From Sacculina carcini (lineage: Eukaryota > Arthropoda > Thecostraca > Sacculinidae), in NCBI GenBank assembly GCA_916048095.2, contig OU696578.1, positions 198,501-262,500 on the forward strand: a stretch of DNA of 64,000 bases. The letters are read 5' to 3'. Position 1 is the first letter of the stretch; every line of letters starts with the position of its first letter. Below the pieces are notes generated by a model. That model ran no database searches, was not told where the DNA came from, and saw nothing but the letters and a program-made list of their open reading frames with translations. Below, in pieces: positions 41,392 to 55,564 of the stretch. A program made the translations under genes and the position numbers.

Positions 41392-42898
41392 TTGGGTAAC
41401 ACCTAGGGCACACTTAGGGCTCACTTAGGTAACACTTAGGGCACAATGAGGTAACACTTAGGGCACACTTAGGTAACACTTAGGGCACACTTAGGTAACA
41501 CTTAGGGCACACTTAGGTAACACTTAGGGCACACTTAGGTAACACTTAGGGCACACTTAGGTAACACTTAGGGCAAACTTAGGTAACACTTAGGGCACAC
41601 TTAGGTAACACTTAGGGCACACTTAGGTAACACTTAGGGCACACTTAGGTAACACTTAGGGCACACTTAGGTAACACTTAGGGCACACTTAGGTAACACT
41701 TAGGTAACACTTAGGTAACACTTAGGTAACACTTAGGTAACACTTAGGTAACACTTAGGGTACACTTAGGTAACACTTAGGTAACACTTAGGTAACACTT
41801 AGGTAACACTTAGGTAACACTTAGGGCACACTTAGGTAACACTTAGGGCACACTTAGGCAACACTTAGGGCATACTTAGGTAACACTTAGGGCACACTTA
41901 GGTAACACTTAGGGCACACTTAGGTAACACTTAGGGCACACTTAGGTAACACTTAGGGCACACTTAGGTAACACTTAGGTAACACTTAGGTAACACTTAG
42001 GTAACACTTAGGGTACACTTAGGTAACACTTAGGGCACACTTAGGTAACACTTAGGGCACACTTAGGTAACACTTAGGGCACACGTAGGTAACACTTAGG
42101 GCACACGTAGGTAACACTTAGGGCACACTTAGGTAACACTTAGGGCACACTTAGGTAACACTTAGGTAACACTTAGGGCACACGTAGGTAACACTTAGGG
42201 CACACTTAGGTAACACTTAGGGCACACTTAGGTAACACTTAGGTAACACTTAGGGCACACTTAGGTAACACTTAGGGCACACTTAGGTAACACTTAGGGC
42301 ACACTTAGGTAACACTTAGGGCACACTTAGGTAACACTTAGGGCACACTTAGGTAACACTTAGGGCACACTTAGGTAACACTTAGGTAACACTTAGGTAA
42401 CACTTAGGTAACACTTAGGTAACACTTAGGTAACACTTAGGGTACACTTAGGTAACACTTAGGTAACACTTAGGTAACACTTAGGTAACACTTAGGTAAC
42501 ACTTAGGTAACACTTAGGGTACACTTAGGTAACACTTAGGGCACACTTAGGTAACACTTAGGGCACACTTAGGGCACACTTAGGTAACACTTAGGTAACA
42601 CTTAGGTAACACTTAGGTAACACTTAGGGTACACTTAGGTAACACTTAGGGCACACTTAGGTAACACTTAGGTAACACTTAGGTAACACTTAGGTAACAC
42701 TTAGGTAACACTTGGGGTACACTTAGGTAACACTTAGGTAACACTTAGGTAACACTTAGGTAACACTTAGGTAACACTTAGGTAACACTTAGGTAACACT
42801 TAGGTAACACTTAGGTAACACTTAGGTAACACTTAGGGCACACTTAGGTAACACTTAGGGCACACTTAGGTAACACTTAGGTAACACTTAGGGCACAC
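41392..42898. repeat. HOR block 33, 1507 bp (137 monomers)
   Basis: Second copy of the 1496-bp block at 37012. Its one extra monomer is a fifth a (42657-42711) before TTGGGGTACAC at 42712. Confidence 0.92.
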
Positions 42899-43404
42899 TT
42901 GGGTAACACCTAGGGCACACTTAGGGCTCACTTAGGTAACACTTAGGGCACAATGAGGTAACACTTAGGGCACACTTAGGTAACACTTAGGGCACACTTA
43001 GGTAACACTTAGGGCACACTTAGGTAACACTTAGGGCACACTTAGGTAACACTTAGGGCACACTTAGGTAACACTTAGGGCAAACTTAGGTAACACTTAG
43101 GGCACACTTAGGTAACACTTAGGGCACACTTAGGTAACACTTAGGGCACACTTAGGTAACACTTAGGGCACACTTAGGTAACACTTAGGTAACACTTAGG
43201 GCACACTTAGGTAACACTTAGGGCACACGTAGGTAACACTTAGGGCACACTTAGGTAACACTTAGGGCACACTTAGGTAACACTTAGGGCACACTTAGGT
43301 AACACTTAGGTAACACTTAGGGCACACTGAGGTAACACTTAGGGCACACTTAGGTAACACTTAGGGCACACTTAGGTAACACTTAGGTAACACTTAGGGC
43401 ACAC
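42899..43404. repeat. HOR block 34, 506-bp type
   Basis: Second copy of 38508, displaced 4,391 bp. TTAGGGCAAAC at 43075. Confidence 0.92.
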
Positions 43405-44318
43405 TTGGGTAACACCTAGGGCACACTTAGGGCTCACTTAGGTAACACTTAGGGCACAATGAGGTAACACTTAGGGCACACTTAGGTAACACTTAGGGCA
43501 CACTTAGGTAACACTTATGGCACACTTAGGTAACACTTAGGGCACACTTAGGTAACACTTAGGGCACACTTAGGGCACACTTAGGTAACACTTATGGCAC
43601 ACTTAGGGCACACTTAGGTAACACTTAGGGCACACTGAGGTAACACTTAGGGCACACTTAGGTAACACTTAGGTAACACTTGGGTAACGCTTAGGTAACA
43701 CTTAGGTAACACTTAGGTAACACTTAGGTAACACTTAGGTAACACAAAAGGGTACACTTAGGTACCACTTAGGGCACACTTAGGTAACACTTAGGGCACA
43801 CTTAGGCAACACTTAGGGCATACTTAGGTAACACTTAGGGCACACTTAGGTAACACTTAGGGCACACTTAGGTAACACTTAGGGCACACTTAGGTAACAC
43901 TTAGGGCACACTTAGGTAACACTTAGGGCACACTTAGGTAACACTTAGGGCACACTTAGGTAACACTTAGGGCACACTTAGGTAACACTTAGGGCAAACT
44001 TAGGTAACACTTAGGGCACACTTAGGTAACACTTAGGGCACACTTAGGTAACACTTAGGGCACACTTAGGTAACACTTAGGGCACACTTAGGTAACACTT
44101 AGGTAACACTTAGGGCACACTTAGGTAACACTTAGGGCACACGTAGGTAACACTTAAGGCACACTTAGGTAACACTTAGGGCACACTTAGGTAACACTTA
44201 GGGCACACTTAGGTAACACTTAGGTAACACTTAGGGCACACTGAGGTAACACTTAGGGCACACTTAGGTAACACTTAGGGCACACTTAGGTAACACTTAG
44301 GTAACACTTAGGGCACAC
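43405..44318. repeat. HOR block 35, 914-bp type
   Basis: Second copy of 39014. Shares the private TTAAGG monomer (44154), and has TGAGG at 43636 where the first copy has TTAGG. Confidence 0.92.
43746..43757 (+). repeat. 12-mer monomer 13
   Basis: Standard context. Tandem-duplicate partner of the one at 39355 (4,391 bp apart). Confidence 0.98.
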
Positions 44319-46101
44319 TTGGGTAACACCTAGGGCACACTTAGGGCTCACTTAGGTAACACTTAGGGCACAATGAGGTAACACTTAGGGCACACTTAGG
44401 TAACACTTAGGGCACACTTAGGTAACACTTAGGGCACACTTAGGTAACACTTATGGCACACTTAGGTAACACTTAGGGCACACTTAGGTAACACTTAGGG
44501 CACACTTAGGGCACACTTAGGTAACACTTATGGCACACTTAGGGCACACTTAGGTAACACTTAGGGCACACTTAGGTAACACTTAGGGCACACTTAGGTA
44601 ACACTTAGGTAACACTTGGGTAACGCTTAGGTAACACTTAGGTAACACTTAGGTAACACTTAGGTAACACTTAGGTAACACAAAAGGGTACACTTAGGTA
44701 CCACTTAGGGCACACTTAGGTAACACTTAGGGCACACTTAGGCAACACTTAGGGCATACTTAGGTAACACTTAGGGCACACTTAGGTAACACTTAGGGCA
44801 CACTTAGGTAACACTTAGGGCACACTTAGGTAACACTTAGGGCACACTTAGGTAACACTTAGGTAACACTTAGGTAACACTTAGGTAACACTTAGGTAAC
44901 ACTTAGGGTACACTTAGGTAACACTTAGGGCACACTTAGGTAACACTTAGGGCACACTTAGGTAACACTTAGGGCATACTTAGGTAACACTTAGGGCACA
45001 CTTAGGTAACACTTAGGGCACACTTAGGTAACACTTAGGGCACACTTACGTAACACTTAGGTAACACTTAGGTAACACTTAGGTAACACTTAGGGCACAC
45101 TTAGGTAACACTTAGGTAACACTTAGGTAACACTTAGGTAACACTTAGGTAACACTTAGGTAACACTTAGGTAACACTTAGGTAACACTTAGGGTACACT
45201 TAGGTAACACTTAGGGCACCCTTAGGTAACACTTAGGGCACACTTAGGTAACACTTGGGGCACACTTAGGTAACACTTAGGGCATACTTAGGTAACACTT
45301 AGGGCACACTTAGGTAACACTTAGGGCACACTTAGGGCACACTTAGGTAACACTTAGGGCACACGTAGGTAACACTTAGGGCACACGTAGGTAACACTTA
45401 GGGCACACTTAGGTAACACTTAGGGCACACTTAGGTAACACTTAGGTAACACTTAGGGCACACTTAGGTAACACTTAGGGCACACTTAGGTAACACTTAG
45501 GGCACACTTAGGTAACACTTAGAGCACACTTAGGTAACACTTAGGGCACACTTAGGTAACACTTAGGTAACACTTAGGGCACACTTAGGTAACACTTAGG
45601 TAACACTTAGGTAACACTTAGGTAACACTTAGGTAACACTTAGGTAACACTTAGGTAACACTTAGGGTACACTTAGGTAACACTTAGGTAACACTTAGGT
45701 AACACTTAGGTAACACTTAGGTAACACTTAGGTAACACTTAGGGTACACTTAGGTAACACTTAGGGCACACTTAGGTAACACTTAGGGCACACTTAGGTA
45801 ACACTTAGGGCACACTTAGGGCACACTTAGGTAACACTTAGGGCACACTTAGGTAACACTTAGGGCACACGTAGGTAACACTTAGGGCACACTTAGGTAA
45901 CACTTAGGGCACACTTAGGTAACACTTTGGGCACACTTAGGTAACACTTAGGTAACACTTAGGGCACACTTAGGTAACACTTAGGGCACACTTAGGGCAC
46001 ACTTAGGTAACACTTAGGGCACACTGAGGTAACACTTAGGGCACACTTAGGTAACACTTAGGGCACACTTAGGTAACACTTAGGTAACACTTAGGGCACA
46101 C
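44319..46101. repeat. HOR block 36, 1783-bp type
   Basis: 12-mer at 44682. Retains the TTAGAG part that the block at 39928 lost. TTAGG stands at 44572 where 40181 has TGAGG. From here to 45730 it matches 339-1730. Confidence 0.92.
44682..44693 (+). repeat. 12-mer monomer 14
   Basis: Partner of the one at 40291 (4,391 bp) but with the CGC form at 44616. Confidence 0.98.
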
Positions 46102-48081
46102 TTGGGTAACACCTAGGGCACACTTAGGGCTCACTTAGGTAACACTTAGGGCACAATGAGGTAACACTTAGGGCACACTTAGGTAACACTTAGGGCACAC
46201 TTAGGTAACACTTAGGGCACACTTAGGTAACACTTAGGGCACACTTAGGTAACACTTAGGGCACACTTAGGTAACACTTAGGGCAAACTTAGGTAACACT
46301 TAGGGCACACTTAGGTAACACTTAGGGCACACTTAGGTAACACTTAGGGCACACTTAGGTAACACTTAGGGCACACTTAGGTAACACTTAGGGCACACTT
46401 AGGTAACACTTAGGTAACACTTAGGTAACACTTAGGTAACACTTAGGTAACACTTAGGTAACACTTAGGGTACACTTAGGTAACACTTAGGTAACACTTA
46501 GGTAACACTTAGGTAACACTTAGGTAACACTTAGGTAACACTTAGGGCACACTTAGGTAACACTTAGGGCACACTTAGGCAACACTTAGGGCATACTTAG
46601 GTAACACTTAGGGCACACTTAGGTAACACTTAGGGCACACTTAGGTAACACTTAGGGCACACTTAGGTAACACTTAGGGCACACTTAGGTAACACTTAGG
46701 TAACACTTAGGTAACACTTAGGTAACACTTAGGGTACACTTAGGTAACACTTAGGGCACACTTAGGTAACACTTAGGGCACACTTAGGTAACACTTAGGG
46801 CACACGTAGGTAACACTTAGGGCACACGTAGGTAACACTTAGGGCACACTTAGGTAACACTTAGGGCACACTTAGGTAACACTTAGGTAACACTTAGGGC
46901 ACACGTAGGTAACACTTAGGGCACACTTAGGTAACACTTAGGGCACACTTAGGTAACACTTAGGTAACACTTAGGGCACACTTAGGTAACACTTAGGGCA
47001 CACTTAGGTAACACTTAGGGCACACTTAGGTAACACTTAGGGCACACTTAGGTAACACTTAGGGCACACTTAGGTAACACTTAGGGCACACTTAGGTAAC
47101 ACTTAGGTAACACTTAGGTAACACTTAGGTAACACTTAGGTAACACTTAGGTAACACTTAGGGTACACTTAGGTAACACTTAGGTAACACTTAGGTAACA
47201 CTTAGGTAACACTTAGGTAACACTTAGGTAACACTTAGGGTACACTTAGGTAACACTTAGGGCACACTTAGGTAACACTTAGGGCACACTTAGGGCACAC
47301 TTAGGTAACACTTAGGTAACACTTAGGTAACACTTAGGTAACACTTAGGGTACACTTAGGTAACACTTAGGGCACACTTAGGTAACACTTAGGTAACACT
47401 TAGGTAACACTTAGGTAACACTTGGGGTACACTTAGGTAACACTTAGGTAACACTTAGGTAACACTTAGGTAACACTTAGGTAACACTTAGGTAACACTT
47501 AGGTAACACTTAGGTAACACTTAGGTAACACTTAGGGTACACTTAGGTAACACTTAGGGCACACTTAGGTAACACTTAGGTAACACTGAGGGTACACTTA
47601 GGTAACACTTAGGGCACACTTAGGTAACACTTAGGGCACACTTAGGTAACACTTAGGGCATACTTAGGTAACACTTAGGGCACACTTAGGTAACACTTAG
47701 GGCACACTTAGGTAACACTTAGGGCACACTTAGGTAACACTTAGGGCACACTTACGTAACACTTAGGTAACACTTAGGTAACACTTAGGTAACACTTAGG
47801 TAGCACTTAGGTAACACTTAGGGTACACTTAGGTAACACTTAGGACACACTTAGGTAACACTTAGGTAACACTTAGGGCACACTTAGGTAACACTTAGGG
47901 CATACTTAGGTAACACTTAGGTAACACTTAGGTAACACTTAGGGCACACTTAGGTAACACTTAGGGCACACTTAGGGCACACTTAGGTAACACTTAGGGC
48001 ACACTGAGGTAACACTTAGGGCACACTTAGGTAACACTTAGGGCACACTTAGGTAACACTTAGGTAACACTTAGGGCACAC
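46102..48081. repeat. HOR block 37, 1980 bp, with divergent island
   Basis: Starts as a 1496-type block (TTAGGGCAAAC near 46281, TTAGGCAACAC, TTGGGGTACAC near 47420, ten a). It then switches to a short c, CATAC, TTACG series containing three singletons: TGAGGGTACAC at 47587, TTAGGTAGCAC at 47796 and TTAGGACACAC at 47840. It ends with b-b, TGAGG and K. Confidence 0.87.
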
Positions 48082-48675
48082 TTGGGTAACACCTAGGGCA
48101 CACTTAGGGCTCACTTAGGTAACACTTAGGGCACAATGAGGTAACACTTAGGGCACACTTAGGTAACACTTAGGGCACACTTAGGTAACACTTAGGGCAC
48201 ACTTAGGTAACACTTAGGGCACACTTAGGTAACACTTAGGGCACACTTAGGTAACACTTAGGGCAAACTTAGGTAACACTTAGGGCACACTTAGGTAACA
48301 CTTAGGGCACACTTAGGTAACACTTAGGGCACACTTAGGTAACACTTAGGGCACACTTAGGTAACACTTAGGGCACACTTAGGTAACACTTAGGGCATAC
48401 TTAGGTAACACTTAGGGCACACTTAGGTAACACTTAGGGCACACTTAGGGCACACTTAGGTAACACTTAGGGCACACTTAGGTAACACTTAGGGCACACG
48501 TAGGTAACACTTAGGGCACACTTAGGTAACACTTAGGGCACACTTAGGTAACACTTAGGGCACACTTAGGTAACACTTAGGTAACACTTAGGGCACACTG
48601 AGGTAACACTTAGGGCACACTTAGGTAACACTTAGGGCACACTTAGGTAACACTTAGGTAACACTTAGGGCACAC
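48082..48675. repeat. HOR block 38, 594-bp type
   Basis: Canonical K and the CAAAC, CATAC, b-b, GTAGG, TGAGG order with no private variant seen. Confidence 0.92.
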
Positions 48676-50458
48676 TTGGGTAACACCTAGGGCACACTTA
48701 GGGCTCACTTAGGTAACACTTAGGGCACAATGAGGTAACACTTAGGGCACACTTAGGTAACACTTAGGGCACACTTAGGTAACACTTAGGGCACACTTAG
48801 GTAACACTTATGGCACACTTAGGTAACACTTAGGGCACACTTAGGTAACACTTAGGGCACACTTAGGGCACACTTAGGTAACACTTAGGGCACACTTAGG
48901 GCACACTTAGGTAACACTTAGGGCACACTGAGGTAACACTTAGGGCACACTTAGGTAACACTTAGGTAACACTTGGGTAACGCTTAGGTAACACTTAGGT
49001 AACACTTAGGTAACACTTAGGTAACACTTAGGTAACACAAAAGGGTACACTTAGGTACCACTTAGGGCACACTTAGGTAACACTTAGGGCACACTTAGGC
49101 AACACTTAGGGCATACTTAGGTAACACTTAGGGCACACTTAGGTAACACTTAGGGCACACTTAGGTAACACTTAGGGCACACTTAGGTAACACTTAGGGC
49201 ACACTTAGGTAACACTTAGGTAACACTTAGGTAACACTTAGGTAACACTTAGGTAACACTTAGGGTACACTTAGGTAACACTTAGGGCACACTTAGGTAA
49301 CACTTAGGGCACACTTAGGTAACACTTAGGGCATACTTAGGTAACACTTAGGGCACACTTAGGTAACACTTAGGGCACACTTAGGTAACACTTAGGGCAC
49401 ACTTACGTAACACTTAGGTAACACTTAGGTAACACTTAGGTAACACTTAGGGCACACTTAGGTAACACTTAGGTAACACTTAGGTAACACTTAGGTAACA
49501 CTTAGGTAACACTTAGGTAACACTTAGGTAACACTTAGGTAACACTTAGGGTACACTTAGGTAACACTTAGGGCACCCTTAGGTAACACTTAGGGCACAC
49601 TTAGGTAACACTTGGGGCACACTTAGGTAACACTTAGGGCATACTTAGGTAACACTTAGGGCACACTTAGGTAACACTTAGGGCACACTTAGGGCACACT
49701 TAGGTAACACTTAGGGCACACGTAGGTAACACTTAGGGCACACGTAGGTAACACTTAGGGCACACTTAGGTAACACTTAGGGCACACTTAGGTAACACTT
49801 AGGTAACACTTAGGGCACACTTAGGTAACACTTAGGGCACACTTAGGTAACACTTAGGGCACACTTAGGTAACACTTAGAGCACACTTAGGTAACACTTA
49901 GGGCACACTTAGGTAACACTTAGGTAACACTTAGGGAACACTTAGGTAACACTTAGGTAACACTTAGGTAACACTTAGGTAACACTTAGGTAACACTTAG
50001 GTAACACTTAGGTAACACTTAGGGTACACTTAGGTAACACTTAGGTAACACTTAGGTAACACTTAGGTAACACTTAGGTAACACTTAGGTAACACTTAGG
50101 GTACACTTAGGTAACACTTAGGGCACACTTAGGTAACACTTAGGGCACACTTAGGTAACACTTAGGGCACACTTAGGGCACACTTAGGTAACACTTAGGG
50201 CACACTTAGGTAACACTTAGGGCACACGTAGGTAACACTTAGGGCACACTTAGGTAACACTTAGGGCACACTTAGGTAACACTTTGGGCACACTTAGGTA
50301 ACACTTAGGTAACACTTAGGGCACACTTAGGTAACACTTAGGGCACACTTAGGGCACACTTAGGTAACACTTAGGGCACACTGAGGTAACACTTAGGGCA
50401 CACTTAGGTAACACTTAGGGCACACTTAGGTAACACTTAGGTAACACTTAGGGCACAC
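48676..50458. repeat. HOR block 39, 1783-bp type
   Basis: 12-mer at 49039. Complete series with TTACG, TTAGGGCACCC, TTGGGG, TTAGAG (near 49875), TTAGGGAACAC, c x2, TTTGGG. Confidence 0.92.
49039..49050 (+). repeat. 12-mer monomer 15
   Basis: Standard context, TTGGGTAACGC at 48973. Confidence 0.98.
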
Positions 50459-51569
50459 TTGGGTAACACCTAGGGCACACTTAGGGCACACTTAGGTAAC
50501 ACTTAGGGCACACTGAGGTAACACTTAGGGCACACTTAGGTAACACTTAGGGCACACTTAGGTAACACTTAGGGCACACTTAGGTAACACTTAGGGCACA
50601 CTTAGGTAACACTTAGGGCACACTTAGGTAACACTTAGGGCAAACTTAGGTAACACTTAGGGCACACTTAGGTAACACTTAGGGCACACTTAGGTAACAC
50701 TTAGGGCACACTTAGGTAACACTTAGGGCACACTTAGGTAACACTTAGGGCACACTTAGGTAACACTTAGGTAACACTTAGGTAACACTTAGGTAACACT
50801 TAGGTAACACTTAGGTAACACTTAGGGTACACTTAGGTAACACTTAGGTAACACTTAGGTAACACTTAGGTAACACTTAGGTAACACTTAGGGCACACTT
50901 AGGTAACACTTAGGGCACACTTAGGCAACACTTAGGGCATACTTAGGTAACACTTAGGGCACACTTAGGTAACACTTAGGGCACACTTAGGTAACACTTA
51001 GGGCACACTTAGGTAACACTTAGGGCACACTTAGGTAACACTTAGGTAACACTTAGGTAACACTTAGGTAACACTTAGGGTACACTTAGGTAACACTTAG
51101 GGCACACTTAGGTAACACTTAGGGCACACTTAGGTAACACTTAGGGCACACGTAGGTAACACTTAGGGCACACGTAGGTAACACTTAGGGCACACTTAGG
51201 TAACACTTAGGGCACACTTAGGTAACACTTAGGTAACACTTAGGGCACACGTAGGTAACACTTAGGGCACACTTAGGTAACACTTAGGGCACACTTAGGT
51301 AACACTTAGGTAACACTTAGGGCACACTTAGGTAACACTTAGGGCACACTTAGGTAACACTTAGGGCACACTTAGGTAACACTTAGGGCACACTTAGGTA
51401 ACACTTAGGGCACACTTAGGTAACACTTAGGGCACACTTAGGTAACACTTAGGTAACACTTAGGTAACACTTAGGTAACACTTAGGTAACACTTAGGTAA
51501 CACTTAGGGCACACTTAGGTAACACTTAGGGCACACTTAGGTAACACTTAGGTAACACTTAGGGCACAC
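50459..51569. repeat. HOR block 40, 1111-bp type
   Basis: The most eroded K: TTGGG and CTAGG remain, but monomer 3 is plain b (no GGCTCAC) and monomer 5 ends CACAC. The rest follows the 1111-bp order. Confidence 0.9.
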
Positions 51570-53341
51570 TTGGGTAACACCTAGGGCACACTTAGGGCTC
51601 ACTTAGGTAACACTTAGGGCACAATGAGGTAACACTTAGGGCACACTTAGGTAACACTTAGGGCACACTTAGGTAACACTTAGGGCACACTTAGGTAACA
51701 CTTATGGCACACTTAGGTAACACTTAGGGCACACTTAGGTAACACTTAGGGCACACTTAGGGCACACTTAGGTAACACTTAGGGCACACTTAGGTAACAC
51801 TTAGGGCACACTTAGGTAACACTTAGGGCACACTTAGGGCACACTTAGGTAACACTTAGGGCACACTTAGGGCACACTTAGGTAACACTTAGGGCACACT
51901 GAGGTAACACTTAGGGCACACTTAGGTAACACTTAGGTAACACTTGGGTAACGCTTAGGTAACACTTAGGTAACACTTAGGTAACACTTAGGTAACACTT
52001 AGGTAACACAAAAGGGTACACTTAGGTACCACTTAGGGCACACTTAGGTAACACTTAGGGCACACTTAGGCAACACTTAGGGCATACTTAGGTAACACTT
52101 AGGGCACACTTAGGTAACACTTAGGGCACACTTAGGTAACACTTAGGGCACACTTAGGTAACACTTAGGGCACACTTAGGTAACACTTAGGTAACACTTA
52201 GGTAACACTTAGGTAACACTTAGGTAACACTTAGGGTACACTTAGGTAACACTTAGGGCACACTTAGGTAACACTTAGGGCACACTTAGGTAACACTTAG
52301 GGCATACTTAGGTAACACTTAGGGCACACTTAGGTAACACTTAGGGCACACTTAGGTAACACTTAGGGCACACTTACGTAACACTTAGGTAACACTTAGG
52401 TAACACTTAGGTAACACTTAGGGCACACTTAGGTAACACTTAGGTAACACTTAGGTAACACTTAGGTAACACTTAGGTAACACTTAGGTAACACTTAGGT
52501 AACACTTAGGTAACACTTAGGGTACACTTAGGTAACACTTAGGGCACCCTTAGGTAACACTTAGGGCACACTTAGGTAACACTTGGGGCACACTTAGGTA
52601 ACACTTAGGGCATACTTAGGTAACACTTAGGGCACACTTAGGTAACACTTAGGGCACACTTAGGGCACACTTAGGTAACACTTAGGGCACACGTAGGTAA
52701 CACTTAGGGCACACGTAGGTAACACTTAGGGCACACTTAGGTAACACTTAGGGCACACTTAGGTAACACTTAGGTAACACTTAGGGCACACTTAGGTAAC
52801 ACTTAGGGCACACTTAGGTAACACTTAGGGCACACTTAGGTAACACTTAGAGCACACTTAGGTAACACTTAGGGCACACTTAGGTAACACTTAGGGCACA
52901 CTTAGGTAACACTTAGGGCACACGTAGGTAACACTTAGGGCACACGTAGGTAACACTTAGGGCACACTTAGGTAACACTTAGGGCACACTTAGGTAACAC
53001 TTAGGTAACACTTAGGGCACACGTAGGTAACACTTAGGGCACACTTAGGTAACACTTAGGGCACACTTAGGTAACACTTAGGTAACACTTAGGGCACACT
53101 TAGGTAACACTTAGGGCACACTTAGGTAACACTTAGGGCACACTTAGGTAACACTTAGGGCACACTTAGGTAACACTTAGGGCACACTTAGGTAACACTT
53201 AGGGCACACTTAGGTAACACTTAGGTAACACTTAGGTAACACTTAGGTAACACTTAGGTAACACTTAGGTAACACTTAGGGCACACTTAGGTAACACTTA
53301 GGGCACACTTAGGTAACACTTAGGTAACACTTAGGGCACAC
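51570..53341. repeat. HOR block 41, 1772 bp
   Basis: 12-mer at 52010 (440 bp after K). TTAGAG at about 52849 is followed directly by an a/b zone and the GTAGG-rich series (from about 52924), lacking the a-run and c stretch. First copy of the 3.55-kb repeat begins near its 12-mer. Confidence 0.9.
52010..52021 (+). repeat. 12-mer monomer 16
   Basis: Standard context, TTGGGTAACGC at 51944. Start of the first 3.55-kb copy. Confidence 0.98.
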
Positions 53342-53649
53342 TTGGGTAACACCTAGGGCACACTTAGGGCACACTTAGGTAACACTTAGGGCACAATGAG
53401 GTAACACTTAGGGCACACTTAGGTAACACTTAGGGCACACTTAGGTAACACTTAGGGCACACTTAGGTAACACTTATGGCACACTTAGGTAACACTTAGG
53501 GCACACTTAGGTAACACTTAGGGCACACTTAGGGCACACTTAGGTAACACTTAGGGCACACTTAGGTAACACTTAGGGCACACTTAGGTAACACTTAGGG
53601 CACACTTAGGGCACACTTAGGTAACACTTAGGGCACACTTAGGGCACAC
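53342..53649. repeat. HOR block 42, 308-bp type
   Basis: K monomer 3 is plain b instead of GGCTCAC (53364 on), while the other five K monomers are canonical. Confidence 0.9.
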
Positions 53650-54243
53650 TTGGGTAACACCTAGGGCACACTTAGGGCTCACTTAGGTAACACTTAGGGC
53701 ACAATGAGGTAACACTTAGGGCACACTTAGGTAACACTTAGGGCACACTTAGGTAACACTTAGGGCACACTTAGGTAACACTTAGGGCACACTTAGGTAA
53801 CACTTAGGGCACACTTAGGTAACACTTAGGGCAAACTTAGGTAACACTTAGGGCACACTTAGGTAACACTTAGGGCACACTTAGGTAACACTTAGGGCAC
53901 ACTTAGGTAACACTTAGGGCACACTTAGGTAACACTTAGGGCACACTTAGGTAACACTTAGGGCATACTTAGGTAACACTTAGGGCACACTTAGGTAACA
54001 CTTAGGGCACACTTAGGGCACACTTAGGTAACACTTAGGGCACACTTAGGTAACACTTAGGGCACACGTAGGTAACACTTAGGGCACACTTAGGTAACAC
54101 TTAGGGCACACTTAGGTAACACTTAGGGCACACTTAGGTAACACTTAGGTAACACTTAGGGCACACTGAGGTAACACTTAGGGCACACTTAGGTAACACT
54201 TAGGGCACACTTAGGTAACACTTAGGTAACACTTAGGGCACAC
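53650..54243. repeat. HOR block 43, 594-bp type
   Basis: Canonical order, first copy in the 3.55-kb triplication. Confidence 0.92.
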
Positions 54244-54606
54244 TTGGGTAACACCTAGGGCACACTTAGGGCTCACTTAGGTAACACTTAGGGCACAATG
54301 AGGTAACACTTAGGGCACACTTAGGTAACACTTAGGGCACACTTAGGTAACACTTAGGGCACACTTAGGTAACACTTATGGCACACTTAGGTAACACTTA
54401 GGGCACACTTAGGTAACACTTAGGGCACACTTAGGGCACACTTAGGTAACACTTAGGGCACACTTAGGGCACACTTAGGTAACACTTAGGGCACACTGAG
54501 GTAACACTTAGGGCACACTTAGGTAACACTTAGGTAACACTTGGGTAACGCTTAGGTAACACTTAGGTAACACTTAGGTAACACTTAGGTAACACTTAGG
54601 TAACAC

Positions 54607-54618
54607 AAAAGGGTACAC
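54607..54618 (+). repeat. 12-mer monomer 17
   Basis: Standard context, TTGGGTAACGC at 54541. Confidence 0.98.
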
Positions 54619-55564
54619 TTAGGTACCACTTAGGGCACACTTAGGTAACACTTAGGGCACACTTAGGCAACACTTAGGGCATACTTAGGTAACACTTAGG
54701 GCACACTTAGGTAACACTTAGGGCACACTTAGGTAACACTTAGGGCACACTTAGGTAACACTTAGGGCACACTTAGGTAACACTTAGGTAACACTTAGGT
54801 AACACTTAGGTAACACTTAGGTAACACTTAGGGTACACTTAGGTAACACTTAGGGCACACTTAGGTAACACTTAGGGCACACTTAGGTAACACTTAGGGC
54901 ATACTTAGGTAACACTTAGGGCACACTTAGGTAACACTTAGGGCACACTTAGGTAACACTTAGGGCACACTTACGTAACACTTAGGTAACACTTAGGTAA
55001 CACTTAGGTAACACTTAGGGCACACTTAGGTAACACTTAGGTAACACTTAGGTAACACTTAGGTAACACTTAGGTAACACTTAGGTAACACTTAGGTAAC
55101 ACTTAGGTAACACTTAGGGTACACTTAGGTAACACTTAGGGCACCCTTAGGTAACACTTAGGGCACACTTAGGTAACACTTGGGGCACACTTAGGTAACA
55201 CTTAGGGCATACTTAGGTAACACTTAGGGCACACTTAGGTAACACTTAGGGCACACTTAGGGCACACTTAGGTAACACTTAGGGCACACGTAGGTAACAC
55301 TTAGGGCACACGTAGGTAACACTTAGGGCACACTTAGGTAACACTTAGGGCACACTTAGGTAACACTTAGGTAACACTTAGGGCACACTTAGGTAACACT
55401 TAGGGCACACTTAGGTAACACTTAGGGCACACTTAGGTAACACTTAGAGCACACTTAGGTAACACTTAGGGCACACTTAGGTAACACTTAGGTAACACTT
55501 AGGGAACACTTAGGTAACACTTAGGTAACACTTAGGTAACACTTAGGTAACACTTAGGTAACAC

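Larger units (their letters stand above)
36385..45160. repeat. 4.4-kb tandem duplication (boundary near 40765)
   Basis: Offset 4,380 bp up to about 42700 and 4,391 bp after it, because the second copy has one more a monomer (42657-42711). Both copies carry the b-b-b deletion scar (36704, 41084) and the private TTAAGG monomer (39763, 44154), so both changes predate the duplication. Mismatches seen: 39246/43637, 40182/44573 and 40234/44625. Confidence 0.9.
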
